From assembly GCA_025774865.1 (NCBI GenBank), contig JALGZO010000126.1, positions 1-12,756 of the forward strand: a DNA stretch of 12,756 nt. The letters run 5' to 3'. The first letter of the stretch is position 1. The number at the start of each line of letters is the position of its first letter. The notes below the pieces were generated by a model. The model saw nothing but the letters and a program-made list of their open reading frames with translations, ran no database searches and was not told the DNA's origin. Shown one piece after another: positions 7,172 through 12,756 of this stretch. A program made the position numbers and the translations under genes. The DNA comes from a bacterium (GTDB lineage: Bacteria; ARS69).

Positions 7172-7870
7172 TCAAGAGAGCGACAGCAGCACTGCGGATT
7201 CCTCCGCGCGGCGGATCGTCACCTCGTCGTCGTCGTCGAGCGGGATCGGATCCGGGCGGTTGTCCGCGGCCAACATCGCCGGGCCCCGCGTGATGCGCAC
7301 CCTGATGACGGAATCCTCGCTCAGGACCATGTGGTCCATTTGCTCCGTGGAGTTGTTGAACGCGAGGCCGATCCCGACCCGGAAGATCCCCCGGGTTATG
7401 GACCGATAGTAGCCGGTGGAGCCGAACGGTGTCGCGACCACGACCCCGTCGCCGACGATTTCGTCGGAGAACTCCCGGTCATCGATCCACACGCGGTAGC
7501 GCACGCCTGACGTCGGCCTGGAGTTGTGTACGAGGACATCGTTGAGCGCCATGCGCACCTGGCCGAGGGCCTCGGCGCTGATCTTGAAGTAGGTGCGTCG
7601 CCGAAGGTCCCCGCGAATCAACCGCTCGAGCGCTTCCTCGATCTGGTGCGGCTCGCACTTCTTGCCGTGACGGCTGTTCCGGAGCGGGAGCTTCGGCACG
7701 CCGGGCCACTCGCGTTCGCTCCCCAGCAGCAGCCCGTCCCCACCGTAAGTGAGGATGACCTGAGGATCCTCCGAGACGTCCTCGAGGCCCGCTTCGCGAA
7801 CGAGGCGCCGGATCACCTCGACTTGGTTTCCCAGAACCAGAACGCGCTTCATGTCTGCGGCGACCGTCAA
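7172..7870 (-). CDS. nadK: NAD kinase (short form)
   Basis: The enzyme phosphorylates NAD to NADP in the cytoplasm. Counting from the internal ATG at 7852, TYGGDG is at 35-40 (the GGDG nucleotide/catalytic motif), NDVLVH at 104-109 and DGVVVATPFGSTGYYRS at 135-151, the latter matching the family's TPxGSTAY block. At about 226-232 residues it is shorter than E. coli NadK (292), like compact forms elsewhere. Start choice: GGAGGAG (7885..7879) is 8 bases before TTG at 7870, whereas the ATG at 7852 has no ribosome binding site of its own. I therefore take TTG 7870, with ATG 7852 as the alternative; they differ by 6 residues. A longer in-frame extension to 8170 lacks family similarity and runs into the divergent gene. 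It is convergent with the aminotransferase and divergent from the outer-membrane protein gene. Confidence 0.88.
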   Translation of the reverse strand: MTVAADMKRVLVLGNQVEVIRRLVREAGLEDVSEDPQVILTYGGDGLLLGSEREWPGVPKLPLRNSRHGKKCEPHQIEEALERLIRGDLRRRTYFKISAEALGQVRMALNDVLVHNSRPTSGVRYRVWIDDREFSDEIVGDGVVVATPFGSTGYYRSITRGIFRVGIGLAFNNSTEQMDHMVLSEDSVIRVRITRGPAMLAADNRPDPIPLDDDDEVTIRRAEESAVLLSLS

Positions 7871-7878
7871 CTTCCCTT

Positions 7879-7885
7879 CTCCTCC
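7879..7885 (-). promoter_or_regulatory. Ribosome binding site favouring a TTG start for nadK
   Basis: Minus-strand GGAGGAG is 8 bases from TTG at 7870..7868 and 26 bases from the first ATG at 7852. The spacing favours the TTG, as seen also for the neighbouring aminotransferase. Confidence 0.5.
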
Positions 7886-8042
7886 CATGCGACCGGACGC
7901 TCGAAGATCCTTGTCTGGGAGGTTCGAGTCAAGGAGGGGAGGCAGAATCCCGGTTCCGATGGTAAGGTACGCGCGGACTTTGGCCGACCGAATTGCGACG
8001 AGCCCCATCGGCAAGGCTCGCGAGGCTTGGAGGGCGGAACGG

Positions 8043-8627
8043 ATGAACCTCGTGCGAAACGCGATCACCGGTCTCGCGGTCGCTGCGTTCCTGCCGACCG
8101 GGGTCGCTTCGGCGCAGAGCTTTCCGGTGACGCCGGGTACGCTCGAGTTCCAGCTCGGCATCGCGGGCATCGTCCTCCCCGAAGATCAGAACGGGACCTT
8201 CAGTGCGCAGCCGGAGGTGAGGGCGGGGTACTTCGTCCTGGAGGGGCTTCAGCTCCAGGCGGAGGCCAACGCCCGCGTGTGGCCGCTCGGCAACCAGGCG
8301 CCCAAGAGTTACGGCCTCGGCGCCCATGTTCTCTGGTTTCCGAGGCCGTTCCCGAGCCGCAGCGTCTACGCGTTGGGTGGGCTGGCGGTCTCGTACCTCG
8401 ACTACGCCGACCGCTATCAGATCGAGAGCGGCGTCGTACCGAGCGTGCGGGTGGGAGGCGGGATCAAGGTGTCTCTCGCCAAGGGATTCGTTCGGTTCAT
8501 GCGGTCTGGACATTTCACGGTGGAGTACCGTGGGGAGTGGATCCGGCTCAACGAGGACATGGTCGTTTCCGGCCGCCAGGTGGACTTCGTGTCCGGGATC
8601 GCCCTCGGTTACTCGATCTTCCGCTGA
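8043..8627 (+). CDS. Predicted small outer-membrane beta-barrel protein
   Basis: This 194-residue protein starts with a clear signal peptide: Arg5 then a hydrophobic run to about residue 22, with Ala-Ser-Ala (22-24) before Gln25 as the cleavage site. The mature part has repeated strands of alternating polar and hydrophobic/aromatic residues with Gly-rich turns, for example LEFQLGI, VRAGYFV, AHVLWFP, FTVEYRGEWIRL and GIALGYSIF. This is the pattern of an eight-stranded barrel of the OmpA/OmpW size class. The C-terminus ends in Phe-Arg rather than the usual terminal Phe. I cannot name a family or substrate. ATG at 8043 is chosen because it opens the signal peptide and has GGAGG 9 bases upstream; the frame is open further upstream without sign of coding. 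I see no convincing promoter in the divergent gap to nadK. Its stop is 17 bases from the end of the convergent PqqB-like gene. Confidence 0.75.
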   Translation: MNLVRNAITGLAVAAFLPTGVASAQSFPVTPGTLEFQLGIAGIVLPEDQNGTFSAQPEVRAGYFVLEGLQLQAEANARVWPLGNQAPKSYGLGAHVLWFPRPFPSRSVYALGGLAVSYLDYADRYQIESGVVPSVRVGGGIKVSLAKGFVRFMRSGHFTVEYRGEWIRLNEDMVVSGRQVDFVSGIALGYSIFR

Positions 8628-8644
8628 CGCTTCGGCCACCCGCC

Positions 8645-9487
8645 TCAGGCGAGTGGTATCAGCTCCCCCTCCTGCGCGATTCTCATGCCGAGAGCTTCGA
8701 CCGCCTTCTTCTCCCGGGACTCCGGATCGAGCGTGGGGTTCGTGTGATTCAGGTGCGTGAACACGATCTTCGTGTCGAGCTGGGCGACGGCGCTCATCGT
8801 GTCGGCGATCGCGGGATGCGGGACGGAGCTCGCGTCATCCCGGCGGAGCTCCTTCTTGCGAAAGAACGTACCGTCGATGATCGCGACGTCCGCGGATCGG
8901 ATCTGCTCGACGACGTCGACCGTGATGCCGTCGAGGTCGGGGGCGTAGAAGATCGATCGCCCGGCCTCGATGCGGTACGCCACCGTGTCGCCGAACTCGC
9001 TCCGGTGGTGCACCGGAATCGGCTGGATGGCGAGCTCCTCGAGGGCGGTGTCCCACCCGAGAGTCAGCGCGCGTCCCACCAGATGCCCGTGCCGGAACAG
9101 CCCTGCGAACGGCTCGTGCCGTTCGAGAAACTCGAGGCAGGCTTCGGTCGCCCAGACCGGCGTCCCGGTCGAGGCCCATCCTTCGCGGCCGAGGAGCGGA
9201 AGGCCGAGAATGTGACCGGCGTGAAGGTGAGTGATGAGGACCGCGGCGGGCGGCTGGTTCACCGGGCGCCCGGCGATCTCGGCGAGCGAGCGAATCTGCG
9301 CCGAGAGATCGGGCGTCGCGTCGATAATCGCCATTCCGCCCCGGACGACGAGCCCGAGGCTCGCGACGCGGCGACGGCGCTGCGGATCGGCGACGGCGGC
9401 GGAGCAGGACGCACAGGCGCAGCCGATGTGCGGGTAGCCGCCATCCTGCACTGTGCCGAGAATGACGGCGAACGGGAGATCGGACAT
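8645..9487 (-). CDS. PqqB-like metallo-beta-lactamase-fold protein
   Basis: This 280-residue protein resembles PqqB, the metallo-beta-lactamase-fold hydroxylase of PQQ synthesis. It has an N-terminal LGTVQDGG followed by three cysteines in CACASC (23-28), LITHLHAGHILGL (84-96) with an HxHxGH metal motif, YAPDLDGI (181-188), IIDGTFF (203-209) and FTHLNHTNP (243-251). In PqqB the corresponding parts include a CxC-type zinc site and a similar closing NTNP block. No pqqA, pqqC, pqqD or pqqE is in the window, and such PqqB-like proteins occur as orphans annotated only as MBL-fold hydrolases, so I leave the symbol empty. The HLHAGH motif has Gly where hydrolases usually have Asp (HxHxDH). ATG at 9487 is used; its ribosome binding site is weak. 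A longer open extension to 10261 is Arg/Pro-rich and antisense to the next gene, hence not coding. Confidence 0.8.
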   Translation of the reverse strand: MSDLPFAVILGTVQDGGYPHIGCACASCSAAVADPQRRRRVASLGLVVRGGMAIIDATPDLSAQIRSLAEIAGRPVNQPPAAVLITHLHAGHILGLPLLGREGWASTGTPVWATEACLEFLERHEPFAGLFRHGHLVGRALTLGWDTALEELAIQPIPVHHRSEFGDTVAYRIEAGRSIFYAPDLDGITVDVVEQIRSADVAIIDGTFFRKKELRRDDASSVPHPAIADTMSAVAQLDTKIVFTHLNHTNPTLDPESREKKAVEALGMRIAQEGELIPLA

Positions 9488-9564
9488 TCGGGACAACTCG
9501 TCGTACCGGGATGGAGCGGGAGTTTGACCGATCCGGACCGGACGCGCAAGAAGGGCCCGGCGAC

Positions 9565-10464
9565 GTGACCGCGCCGCTGTGCGGCGCCGGCGGGGAGGGA
9601 ACCGTCCGGGCCGCGGTCGTCGAGGTCGCTCGTTCGTCGGGGATCGAGGCGCGAGAGGCGGACGGCTCGGCCTCCCCCGAACCCGGGGAGACCCTCGTCG
9701 ACCTCGGTTTGCCGCCACGAGACTGGCCGGCCGGGGCCGAGCTCGTACTCCGGGAGACGGAGCGGGCCGCTCGCCTGGCTCGTGCCACCCCTGCCACCGT
9801 CCGGGTCGTGCGGGTGTCGGTTCTCGCCGCCGACTCGGCTCGCGCGACGATCTGGCCGCGGGCCCAGCTCGGGGCCGAGACCGCCTACCGTGAGACACAC
9901 GACGATCTCGTGATCCTCCGCTGCGGGGTGCTTCTCGGGCCGTGTGGAATCGCCGCCGCGTTCCGACGGGGGATCGAGGCCGCTCGGGTGGTTCCGCTCC
10001 CGGCGATCCGTGACGCCAAGCTCGAGCCGATCCTCCTGGACGACTTCGCTCGCTACTGCGTGCAGGCGGCGGTGCTCCCGGGTCCCCTCGACGAGGTCTA
10101 CGATCTGGGCTGCGGCGAGATCCTGACCGGAGAGCTCCTGGTGCGGGGGCTCGCCGACAGCCTCGGTTTCCGTCGCTGGTTCGTCCCGACTCCGAAATTG
10201 CTCGTTCCCGCGGTGGCGGCGGTACTCGCGACTGACTCGTTGCCACGCGCGGCCGTCGCACACACGCTCGAGACGCTGGCCTCAGGCCTCCTGCCGCGGC
10301 GCATGAACGCGTGGAGTCATTTCGACGTGCAGCCGTCCGGGCTGCGAGAGAGTCTGGCGCAGGCGACGGGGATGGTGCTGCCGGTCCGCAAGAAAGGAGA
10401 AGGACGGTTCGCCGCGTGGCGCAAGCCGGTGAAGAAGGGGATCCTCTGGCGAAAGAGCCGATGA
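9565..10464 (+). CDS. NAD(P)-binding Rossmann protein, atypical SDR/NmrA-like
   Basis: This 299-residue protein has the layout of atypical (extended) short-chain dehydrogenase-like proteins of the NmrA/COG0702 kind. A Gly-rich GAGGEG at 7-12 stands where the family has TGATGxxG, followed by a helix. RVSVLAADS (83-91), LGAETAYRETH (102-112), VILRCGVLLGP (116-126) and LEPILLDDFARY (153-164) follow in the usual order. The classical Tyr-x-x-x-Lys active site is not evident, so it may bind a nucleotide without being a dehydrogenase. The C-terminus (FAAWRKPVKKGILWRKSR) is basic. Start: GTG at 9565, with AGAAGGG 9 bases upstream, places the Gly-rich loop near the N-terminus as expected; ATG at 9511 would add 18 residues with a poor ribosome binding site. 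It ends 2 bases from the convergent thiE-like gene. The substrate is unknown. Confidence 0.7.
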   Translation: MTAPLCGAGGEGTVRAAVVEVARSSGIEAREADGSASPEPGETLVDLGLPPRDWPAGAELVLRETERAARLARATPATVRVVRVSVLAADSARATIWPRAQLGAETAYRETHDDLVILRCGVLLGPCGIAAAFRRGIEAARVVPLPAIRDAKLEPILLDDFARYCVQAAVLPGPLDEVYDLGCGEILTGELLVRGLADSLGFRRWFVPTPKLLVPAVAAVLATDSLPRAAVAHTLETLASGLLPRRMNAWSHFDVQPSGLRESLAQATGMVLPVRKKGEGRFAAWRKPVKKGILWRKSR

Positions 10465-10466
10465 CC

Positions 10467-11090
10467 TCAAGCGCGATCCCGCACCCAGCGCCGGGCGGTC
10501 CGAACGAGGGAGTGCGCGGGATCCGCCCAGCATGCGCGAATCGCCGCGACGCCGGCCGCGCCCGCCGCGACGCAGGCCGCGAAGCGTTCGGCGTCGACGC
10601 CTCCGAGCGCGTAGACCGGCACCGACACTCGTTCGATCAAGACCGCGAAGCGCTCCAGGCCGAGAGCGGCGGCGCCAGGCTTGGACGGGGTCGGGAAGAC
10701 CGGACTGAGGAAGACCCAGTCGGCTTCGGTCGCCTGCTCGAGCTCGCGGGAATCGTGGCAGCTCGCTCCCACCGGGACTCCGGGGGGAAGCTCGTGTCGG
10801 ATCGCGGGCGGCGTCGGACCGCCCGCGCGCAGATGGACGCCGTCGGCTCCGAGCTCGACGGCGAGACGCACGTCGGAGTTGACGATGAACTGCGCGCCCG
10901 CCTCCTGCGTCTCTTCGCGCAGCCAGCGACCGATCGCGACGTGCTCCTCCGACGCCGCTGTCGCCCCTCGCAGCTGGAGCGACGGCAGTCCCGCTTCGAG
11001 CATCGCGCGGACGCGCTCTCTGGCTTCGGGAAGAGCGGCGGCGTCTCCGACGTCGACGATCGCATGGACGATCCCCAAAGGTCGCTTCAT
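10467..11090 (-). CDS. thiE: Thiamin phosphate synthase-like protein (ThiE/TenI family)
   Basis: ThiE joins HMP-diphosphate and thiazole phosphate to give thiamin phosphate; the related TenI tautomerises the thiazole product of ThiG. This 207-residue TIM barrel carries the family blocks LQLRGA (38-43), VNSDVRLAVELGADGVHLR (70-88), GASCHDSRELEQA (108-120), FLSPVFPTPSK (127-137) and ALGGV (161-165). PTPSK resembles the diphosphate-binding TxTK of ThiE and differs from TenI, whose catalytic His lies in GHVF. However, ThiE usually reads QxREK at the first block, and the lysine that contacts the diphosphate is missing here (QLRGAT). The ND of the second block also reads NSD. I therefore keep the thiE symbol with caution. 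ATG at 11090 has GGAAG 5 bases upstream. It is divergent from thiG and thiH, which supports a thiamin role. Confidence 0.75.
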   Translation of the reverse strand: MKRPLGIVHAIVDVGDAAALPEARERVRAMLEAGLPSLQLRGATAASEEHVAIGRWLREETQEAGAQFIVNSDVRLAVELGADGVHLRAGGPTPPAIRHELPPGVPVGASCHDSRELEQATEADWVFLSPVFPTPSKPGAAALGLERFAVLIERVSVPVYALGGVDAERFAACVAAGAAGVAAIRACWADPAHSLVRTARRWVRDRA

Positions 11091-11149
11091 GCCGCTTCCG
11101 ACCGGCGCCGAGCGCCCCGGTGCCGCTTCCTGGCGCCGTCCGAGCGTGA

Positions 11150-11178
11150 TTGACTCCCTCCCAGGCCCTGTCTACTTT
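11150..11178 (+). promoter_or_regulatory. Candidate sigma70-type promoter of thiG-thiH
   Basis: TTGACT (11150-11155, five of six) is followed by 17 bases and TACTTT (11173-11178), which keeps the T1, A2 and T6 positions of the -10 box. Transcription would start near 11185, leaving a leader of only about 26 bases. That is too short for a TPP riboswitch. Confidence 0.5.
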
Positions 11179-11210
11179 GGGGCGGGCCGACGGCCACCCG
11201 GAGCGACGAC

Positions 11211-11990
11211 ATGCCAGACATCCTCTCCATCGCCGGACACGACTTCGCGTCCCGGCTCTTCGTCGGCACGGGGAAATTCACCTCGCCGCAGATCATGCGA
11301 GATGCGTTGGAGGCTTCCGGCACCGAGATGGTGACGGTGGCGCTTCGTCGTGTCGACCTCGATTCACCTGAACCCAATCTGCTCGAGTTCATCGACCGGG
11401 ACCGCTACCGTCTGCTGCCCAACACCTCGGGAGCGGAGAACGCCGAGGAGGCGGTGCGCCTCGCGCGGCTCGCCCGGTCGGCCGGCCTGTCCGAATGGGT
11501 GAAGCTGGAGGTCACCCCGGATCCACGCTGGCTTCTCCCGGATCCCGTCGAGACGCTGAAGGCCGCCGAGGTTCTCGTGGACGACGGCTTCAAGGTGCTC
11601 CCGTACATCGGTGCCGATCCCGTGCTGGCGAAGAGACTCCAGGAGGTGGGCGTCGCGACCGTGATGCCGCTCGGATCGCCGATCGGATCGAACCGGGGGC
11701 TCAAGACGCGCGACGCGATCGCGATCATCATCGATCAGGCCGAGGTGCCGGTCGTGGTGGACGCAGGGCTCGGGGCTCCGTCGCACGCAGCGGAGGCGAT
11801 GGAGCTCGGCGCTGATGCCGTTCTCGTCAACACCGCGATCGCCATCGCGCGCCATGCGGGAGAGATGGCGCGCGGTTTCCGTCTCGCCGTGGAGGCGGGG
11901 CGAGTAGCGTTTCTCGCGGGGAGCGCACCGGAGCTGGAGACGGCCTCCGCGTCGAGCCCATTGACCGGGTTCTTGCGGGAGGAATCGTGA
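11211..11990 (+). CDS. thiG: Thiazole synthase ThiG
   Basis: ThiG builds the thiazole phosphate of thiamin from deoxyxylulose 5-phosphate, ThiS thiocarboxylate and dehydroglycine in the cytoplasm. The 259-residue protein is full length (E. coli 256). It shows the family's LFVGTGKF (16-23), LLPNTSGA (68-75), WVKLEV (96-101) with Lys98 as the Schiff-base lysine, then [23 protein letters not shown] and [28 protein letters not shown] split over the later barrel strands. ATG at 11211 has GGAG 8 bases upstream. Its last four bases (GTGA) contain the start of thiH, a translational coupling arrangement. ThiS and ThiF, the sulfur carrier pair that ThiG needs, are not in the window. The thiE-like gene lies divergently upstream. 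Confidence 0.95.
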   Translation: MPDILSIAGHDFASRLFVGTGKFTSPQIMRDALEASGTEMVTVALRRVDLDSPEPNLLEFIDRDRYRLLPNTSGAENAEEAVRLARLARSAGLSEWVKLEVTPDPRWLLPDPVETLKAAEVLVDDGFKVLPYIGADPVLAKRLQEVGVATVMPLGSPIGSNRGLKTRDAIAIIIDQAEVPVVVDAGLGAPSHAAEAMELGADAVLVNTAIAIARHAGEMARGFRLAVEAGRVAFLAGSAPELETASASSPLTGFLREES

Positions 11991-12756
11991 GCTTCCGGGA
12001 ACGGCTCGCCACCCTGCCCATCGACCGCCTGCTCCGGGTCGCCCGAGACGCGGACGACGTGGCGGTCGATCGCGCTCTCGCGTCTCGTCGCCCCGATCTC
12101 GCCGACTTCGCGGCCCTGCTCTCGCCGGCCGCCGCCGCCCGCCTGGAGGAGCTCGCTCGCCGCTCGCACGAGAGCACCGTGCAACGCTTCGGCAAGACGA
12201 TCCAGCTCTATGCGCCTCTTTATGTCTCGAACGAGTGCGTCGAGACCTGCACGTACTGCAGCTTCGCCCGCCCGAATCCGATCACCCGGCGGACGCTGAC
12301 CGTGGACGAGGTCGCGGAGGAAGCGAAGATCCTGCTGCGAAAGGGGTTCCGGCATCTCCTCCTCGTCTCCGGCGAGCATCCGCGGCACGTCTCGCCCGAC
12401 TACCTGACGAGCGTGATCGAGCGGCTCGCCCCGGACGTACCGAGCCTCTCGGTCGAAGTGCAACCCCAGACTTCGGACGTCTACTCCCGTTGGGTCGGCG
12501 CGGGGGCCGAAGGGCTCGTGGTCTACCAAGAGACGTACGATCGCGACGTCTACTCGTCCGTCCATATCGCCGGCAAGAAGAAGGACTACGATTGGCGGCT
12601 CGCGACCCCCGAACGGGGCGCCGAGGGCGGCATGAAGCGCCTCGGGATCGGGGCGCTCTTCGGGCTGGCCGATTGGCGGCTCGAAGCGGTTCACCTCGCG
12701 GCGCACGCGGACTATCTCGTCCAGCGATACTGGCGGGCGTTCGTTTCGGTTTCGTT
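11987..12756 (+). CDS. thiH: 2-iminoacetate synthase ThiH (C-terminus beyond window)
   Basis: ThiH is a radical SAM enzyme that cleaves tyrosine to give dehydroglycine for ThiG and p-cresol. The 256 visible residues, out of an expected 370 or so, include the iron-sulfur motif CVETCTYC at Cys84, Cys88 and Cys91 (CxxxCxxC), then LLLVSGEHP (124-132), [14 protein letters not shown] (178-185), and [16 protein letters not shown] followed by ADWR (to 231). The gene runs off the right window edge with no stop. GTG at 11987 overlaps the thiG stop by 4 bases, and GGAGG lies 4-5 bases before it, so thiG and thiH are clearly one operon. Use of ThiH rather than the oxygen-dependent glycine oxidase ThiO fits a lineage able to live with little oxygen, though this is inference only. 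Confidence 0.93.
   Translation, partial: MSFRERLATLPIDRLLRVARDADDVAVDRALASRRPDLADFAALLSPAAAARLEELARRSHESTVQRFGKTIQLYAPLYVSNECVETCTYCSFARPNPITRRTLTVDEVAEEAKILLRKGFRHLLLVSGEHPRHVSPDYLTSVIERLAPDVPSLSVEVQPQTSDVYSRWVGAGAEGLVVYQETYDRDVYSSVHIAGKKKDYDWRLATPERGAEGGMKRLGIGALFGLADWRLEAVHLAAHADYLVQRYWRAFVSVS

Noticed and set aside
7224-7239. Short TCG trinucleotide run in nadK.
   Set aside because: It simply encodes four consecutive Asp codons near the NAD kinase C-terminus; too short to call a repeat feature.
7904-7932. TTGACT-17-GATCTT on the minus strand as a nadK promoter.
   Set aside because: The -35 box is good but the -10 box has only three matches and lacks the first T, so I do not list it as a feature.
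8641-8651. Small inverted repeat CGCCTCAGGCG between convergent genes as a terminator.
   Set aside because: The stem is only four pairs, with no T-run on either strand, and it overlaps the stop codon of the PqqB-like gene.
9521-9549. TTGCGC-17-CAAACT on the minus strand as a promoter of the PqqB-like gene.
   Set aside because: Both boxes are weak (three matches each), although spacing is right.
7526-9568. A 680-codon open frame on the plus strand.
   Set aside because: It runs antisense through nadK, out of frame through the outer-membrane protein gene and antisense through the PqqB-like gene. Its product is Arg/Gly-rich with no domain; it is a high-GC shadow.
1-12756. tRNA or rRNA genes, insertion sequences, CRISPR arrays, phage or defence genes.
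   Set aside because: No cloverleaf, transposase, direct-repeat array or defence-type motif was seen; all long gaps are short and accounted for.

Overview
The window is GC-rich (roughly two-thirds G+C by eye) and densely packed. It holds twelve protein genes, two of them cut by the window edges, and no stretch of 300 bases without a gene; the longest gap is 197 bases (5846..6042). Two likely exported proteins, a metalloprotease and a DUF6134-like protein, together with a predicted outer-membrane beta-barrel with a signal peptide, point to a Gram-negative (diderm) bacterium. The MXAN_6640-type metalloprotease is a family I associate with Myxococcota and uncultivated FCB or Eisenbacteria-like lineages, so a genome of that kind is my best but weak guess. 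I see no RNA gene, mobile element, CRISPR array or transfer scar. The content is chromosomal housekeeping metabolism with a few little-known genes.

Layout. 1..1132 (-) is an exported zinc metalloprotease with its own TTGCGG-17-TATAAT promoter. 1218..4194 (-) is a two-gene unit, an exported DUF6134-like protein followed 10 bases later by RNase R. It is divergent from 4364..5845 (+), glutamate dehydrogenase, and the two face each other across a 169-base region carrying a promoter on each strand. Behind gdh lie two GC-rich hairpins, then a class IV aminotransferase (6043..7164, +) of the branched-chain type, so two glutamate/2-oxoglutarate enzymes are neighbours. Next come NAD kinase (-), an outer-membrane barrel protein (+), a PqqB-like metallo-beta-lactamase-fold protein (-), an atypical short-chain dehydrogenase-like protein (+), a ThiE-like protein (-), and finally thiG and thiH (+, overlapping by 4 bases, thiH cut by the window end).

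How the genes work together. thiG and thiH make the thiazole half of thiamin, and the divergent thiE-like gene would join thiazole and pyrimidine phosphates, although it departs from the ThiE consensus at a key position. Glutamate dehydrogenase and the aminotransferase both interconvert glutamate and 2-oxoglutarate. NAD kinase supplies NADP. From 6043 onward most neighbours alternate in strand, and three convergent pairs end 2 to 17 bases apart with no intrinsic terminator. I found no convincing novel multi-gene system. The most open items are the exported DUF6134-like gene in front of rnr, the orphan PqqB-like protein, and the ThiE-like protein.
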